A DNA stretch of 64,000 nt from Sternotherus odoratus (taxonomy: Eukaryota; Chordata; Testudines; Kinosternidae), in NCBI GenBank assembly GCA_032164245.1, contig JAVMKO010000001.1, positions 12,933,603-12,997,602 of the forward strand. Reading direction: 5' to 3'. How positions within the stretch are numbered: position 1 is the first letter of the stretch; each line of letters opens with the position of its first letter. The notes below the pieces were generated by a model. That model saw only the letters and a program-made list of their open reading frames with translations, made no database searches and had not been told where the DNA came from. Shown in pieces: positions 61,127 to 64,000 of the stretch. A program made the position numbers and the translations under genes.

Positions 61127-61420
61127 GGGCTGGTCTACGCTAGGGGGAGGTTGACTGAAGATACGCAACTTCAGCTACGTGAATAACGTAGCTGAAGTCA
61201 GCGCATCTTTGGCTGACTTACCTGCCGTCCTCACGGCAGCAATGGTCGGCAGTGGGCTCCCCCGTCGACTCCAGCTTGCACTTCTCGGTGAGCTGGAGTT
61301 CTGGAGTCGATGGGAGTGCCTTTGGCGATCGATTTATCGTGTCTTGATGAGACGTGATAAATCGGTTGCCAAAAGATTGATCACTACCTGCCGGTCCGGA
61401 GGATAGTGAAGACATACTCT
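61127..61420 (+). mobile_element. MITE of the GGGCTGGTCTWCAC family
   Basis: Left GGGCTGGTCTACGC after TTA, internal hairpins 'aacttcagctacgtgaa / taacgtagctgaagt' and 'gatttatcgtgtc / gacgtgataaatc', right end 'tagtgaagacatactct'. Same family as 21242-21543 (reverse) and 31171-31443. The right end has drifted and the TTA duplication is not visible there. Confidence 0.72.
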
Positions 61421-62123
61421 ATGATTTGGGTTAATATGCCACTGATACTGAACTTCCTGAATATGGAGGTTTTCAGGCAGATCATTACTTTTTGTCTTTT
61501 ATATGAACGTGGCCTTTCATTCCTGAATGTAGGTCTGATCTCTCTCTCACTGATGTCTATGGCAATCTTTCCAGCAATGTCACTGGAAGCTGAGCCAACC
61601 CAATATGTGCACGTTATGATGAGTCAGAGCCTGCAGGATGCTGACTACTTTGCACTTTCATTAACTTCAGTGGGAGTGTCGAATGCTTTAGCGCTGCTCA
61701 GTATTTGGCTTTGTGTACCTCATTACACCTCTCATAAATTTGGATGGATTATGCCCCAGAAAGTTTAGTGGGTTTAGCATTCACGGCTGAGTGTCCTCAG
61801 CTATTCTTTCTGCCTGTGTGTGTGTTCTTTAATCAGCACAGTTTTTCGTGGATCTCTCTCACACTTAAGGCATCTCCACTTTGTATAATTAATATTATAG
61901 GCCTTGCAGTTAAATGGTTAGTCTCTTTAGGGTCTTAAATGTAGGGTTAATGCAAATTAAATGTATGCTTTAGAAATTGTTTGGGATTGCTTAAGCAATA
62001 ATCCCAGAGAAGATTTTCTCTGAGCTGGTAATGGGATTGTTGTCTGATGAGGTGATTTTCCCCTAAAAGTTAATATTTTTAACAAAGCAGTGCCCTGTGC
62101 CCTGATACCAACTACTCAGCTGT

Positions 62124-62697
62124 CTGTGGTTCTCAGACTTTTTCTATTGGTGACCCCTTTCAGACACCAGGCCTTTAAGTGCAATCCCCCTTAGGGGTTG
62201 GGCTCGGGGGCTGCTGGCAACCCCTGGGCAGGGGCCGGGGCATGGGGTGTCAGCAGCCCCCCAGAGCAGGGGCCGGGCTCAGGGGAGGGTTTCAGCAACC
62301 CCCCGGGACAGGGCCCAGGGTGCCACCGACAGCCCACCGCGGAAAAGGCCTGTGTCTCTGGGCGCTGGCGGCAGCCCTCAGGGGCCGGGTCTGGGACTTG
62401 GGGTGCCACCAGCAGCCCGCCGCCGGCCTGCTGCAGCAGGGGCCAAGGCCCGGGGCACCGCCAGCAGCCCGCCGCGGCAGTGGCTGGGTCTGGGGATCAG
62501 GGTGCCGCCAGCAGTCCTCCGCGGCAGTGGCCAGGAATGGGGCTCGGGTTGCCGCCGGCAGTGGCCGGGTCCGGGGCTCCAGGCGCCGCCGGCAGCCCGC
62601 AGTGACAGGGCTGGGGCTGGGGCTCGGGGCGCCGCCGGCAGGGTCGGGGCCAGCTGCCGGCAGCAGGGGCTCGCGACCCCCACTTTGAGAACCAATG
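62124..62697. mobile_element. hAT (Charlie-like) MITE with GC minisatellite core
   Basis: Left 'ctgtggttctcagactttt' and right 'ctttgagaaccaatg' are inverted, the familiar CAGTGGTTCTCAAACTTT-type hAT end. The core (62195-62660) is tandem units of about 50-60 bp with 'gcagcccgccgcggcagtgg'. Flanking octamers do not match. Alanine/glycine/proline-rich open frames here are artefacts. Confidence 0.75.
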
Positions 62698-62812
62698 TTC
62701 TTAATGATAAGACTGTTTCTATATAAGGGTTATGACAATACTAGGGAGTCATGCTTTGAATAATTAATTTATTACGCAAAAAGAACAGGAGAACTTGTGG
62801 CACCTTAGAGAC

Positions 62813-63456
62813 TGTCACGGGGTCCACACTCACCCCTGTGGCGCCTCCCGCTGGTCGTCTGGGGAATCAGCTCCTTCAGCGTCCAGAGCACCCTCCGCAG
62901 GTTGATGCACCGTTCCTTTGGTGGCCCCGTGTCCCTCCCGGACCCCGGACCCCGGTGCCCTCCAACTGTGGGTGCTGCACACCTCACCTCAGAGTGTGCC
63001 ACTGTCAGTCACCACTTGCCCCCGCTCACTGGGGCGGACTGCAGTATCATGGCTTCTCATCACAGGCAAGGAGGGTTGGCCTGCTGCTGCTATCTCCAGC
63101 CCTGGGCTGCTCCCTGCAACCCTGGTACTCCTGGATCGGGCCTTGTGTCAGGCCCGGAGGCCTGGGGCTCTTGGCTAGAGCCTGCCCAGCTCCCTCTGCC
63201 CTGCCCCAGCTCTGCCCTAACCCAGGTACCTGGCTCAAGCCCCTACAGTCAGGCCTGTCTCCTTCTGAATGCAGAGGAGACTGTTTTTAGGCCCCTGCCT
63301 CCCAGCCTTTATACAGGCCTGTGTTTGGGGGGTGGCCACCCAGCTGGGCCTAATGCCCAATCAGGCCTGAAAAGCCTGCTGGCTCCCAGCCTTAACTCCC
63401 TTCTGGGCTTTTTCCAAGCCCCCTTTCTATAGGGGGCAGGTGGTCACCCCGCCACA
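62813..63456. mobile_element. Solo LTR (copy 2), 644 bp
   Basis: Starts TGTCACGGGGTCC and ends CCGCCACA, with an exact 5-bp duplication GAGAC (62808-62812, 63457-63461) of the surrounding Penelope-like tail. Homologous to 12855-13749 along most of its length but with internal length differences. No internal retroviral genes remain. Confidence 0.85.
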
Positions 63457-63625
63457 GAGACTAACAAATTTATTTCAGCATAAGCTTTCGTAGGCTACAT
63501 CCCACTTCATCGGATGCATAGAATGGAACATACTATAGTAAGATCTATATACACACACAGAAAACATGAAAAAGATGGAAGTTGCCATACCAATTCTAAG
63601 AGGCTGTTTAATGTAGGCCATCATG

Positions 63626-63841
63626 TGCCAGCAATGCCCCTCTGCCATGTACATTGGCCAAACCGGACAGTCTCCATGAGAAAGAGTAAATGGACACAAA
63701 TCTGACATCAGGAATCCTAACATTCAAAAACCAGTAGGAGAACACTTCAACCTCCCTGGTCACTCAATAACAGACTTGAAGGTGACAATTTTAAAACAGA
63801 AAAACTTACAAATTAGACACTATCAATTTAGGGATAAATAG
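63626..63841 (+). pseudogene. GIY-YIG endonuclease remnant of a Penelope-like element
   Basis: The frame reads CQQCPSAMYIGQTGQSP, one internal stop, then VNGHKSDIRNPN, KPVGEHFNLPGHS, DLKVTIL, and a final stop at 63839-63841. YIGQTG is the second half of the GIY-YIG motif; the Cys-x2-Cys before it and the GHS/HF pattern after it fit the C-terminal nuclease of Penelope-like elements, which nicks DNA to prime reverse transcription. The N-terminal part and the reverse transcriptase are missing because of the inversion junction just upstream. Confidence 0.7.
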
Positions 63842-64000
63842 AGACTGGGAATGACTGGGTCATTACACAAATTGAATCTATTTCCCCATGTTAAGTATCC
63901 TCACACCTTCTTGTCAACTATCTGATATGGGCCATCTTGATTATCACTACAAAAGGTATTTTTTCTCCTGCTGATACTAGCTCATCTAAGTTAAATAGCC

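Larger units (their letters stand above)
62775..64000. mobile_element. Penelope-like retroelement, inverted arrangement, runs off the window
   Basis: 62775-62812 plus 63457 to about 63605 is the 3' tail of the family in antisense ('ttgtggcaccttagagac', 'aacaaatttatttcagcata', 'cccacttcatcggatgcata'). From about 63606 the strand changes: a sense-strand GIY-YIG nuclease remnant is followed by sense 3' UTR to the window end. The junction is head-to-head. A solo LTR (62813-63456) splits the antisense part. The Penelope-like call rests on the GIY-YIG domain and on recalled turtle repeats. Confidence 0.65.

Noticed and set aside
62179..62726. Alanine/glycine/proline-rich open frames of 135-169 codons
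   Set aside because: GC-rich minisatellite core of a Charlie-like MITE; three + frames and one reverse frame are open at once.
62838..63432. Open frames matching ones at 13066-13282 (shared 'TTCPRSLGRTAVSWLLITGK')
   Set aside because: The similarity reflects two copies of the same LTR, not a conserved protein; the frames lack a common start or end.
63475..63723. 82-codon reverse frame near the window end
   Set aside because: It is the opposite strand of the GIY-YIG remnant and crosses the inversion junction.

Overview
This is vertebrate nuclear DNA, almost certainly from a turtle or a closely related non-avian sauropsid. The evidence is a split gene with GT/AG introns, many CR1 LINE fragments whose tails carry the ATTCTATG or GTTCTTATG repeats, Penelope-like retroelement tails ending in the 'acagactaacacggctgc' motif, and a dense set of hAT, Harbinger-like and Tc1/mariner MITEs of types I associate with turtle genomes. 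The species call is inference from repeat types and was not searched. | The only host coding sequence I can support is one 132-bp internal exon on the + strand (5167-5298). It encodes the glycine-loop to alphaC part of a CaM-kinase I catalytic domain and best matches CAMK1D, so the rest of the window should be flanking intron. No second exon, CpG-island promoter, functional RNA gene or CRISPR array was found. | 1-10 kb: a hAT MITE with a C-rich minisatellite core, old CR1 pieces, and a Helitron-like element whose 3' end lies 153 bp before the CAMK1D exon; then G-rich and GC-rich repeat. 10-18 kb: an antisense L1-type remnant, a solo LTR with a 5-bp target duplication, a CR1 3' segment with a 175-codon open frame, a mariner-type MITE with a GC-rich perfect palindrome, and a 860-bp hAT-like GC-rich element. 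18-32 kb: G-rich hAT-like DNA with a nested MITE, pogo-like MITEs, an 867-bp hAT element with a GGA-rich core, antisense CR1 and MIR, and a composite tRNA-like element. 32-46 kb: a Harbinger-like MITE, a 66-bp pogo MITE, four fold-back Penelope-like insertions with 10-14-bp target duplications, and two hAT MITEs with exact 8-bp duplications. 46-56 kb: a three-level nest (Harbinger-like, inside it a fold-back Penelope tail, inside that a second Harbinger-like element), then a 1773-bp hAT transposon with a broken transposase that shares its 8-bp target site with a second, 311-bp hAT MITE. 56-64 kb: further CR1, MIR and MITE copies, a possible antisense LTR, a GC-cored hAT MITE, and an inverted Penelope-like element with a GIY-YIG nuclease remnant, split by a second solo LTR related to the one at 12.9 kb. 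| The genes do not form a pathway: this is one kinase exon in intron built from layered transposons. The most interesting structure is that all six tail copies of one Penelope-like family occur as inverted (fold-back) units, several with near-perfect arms and intact target duplications. Boundaries given with a target duplication were read directly; those without are approximate.
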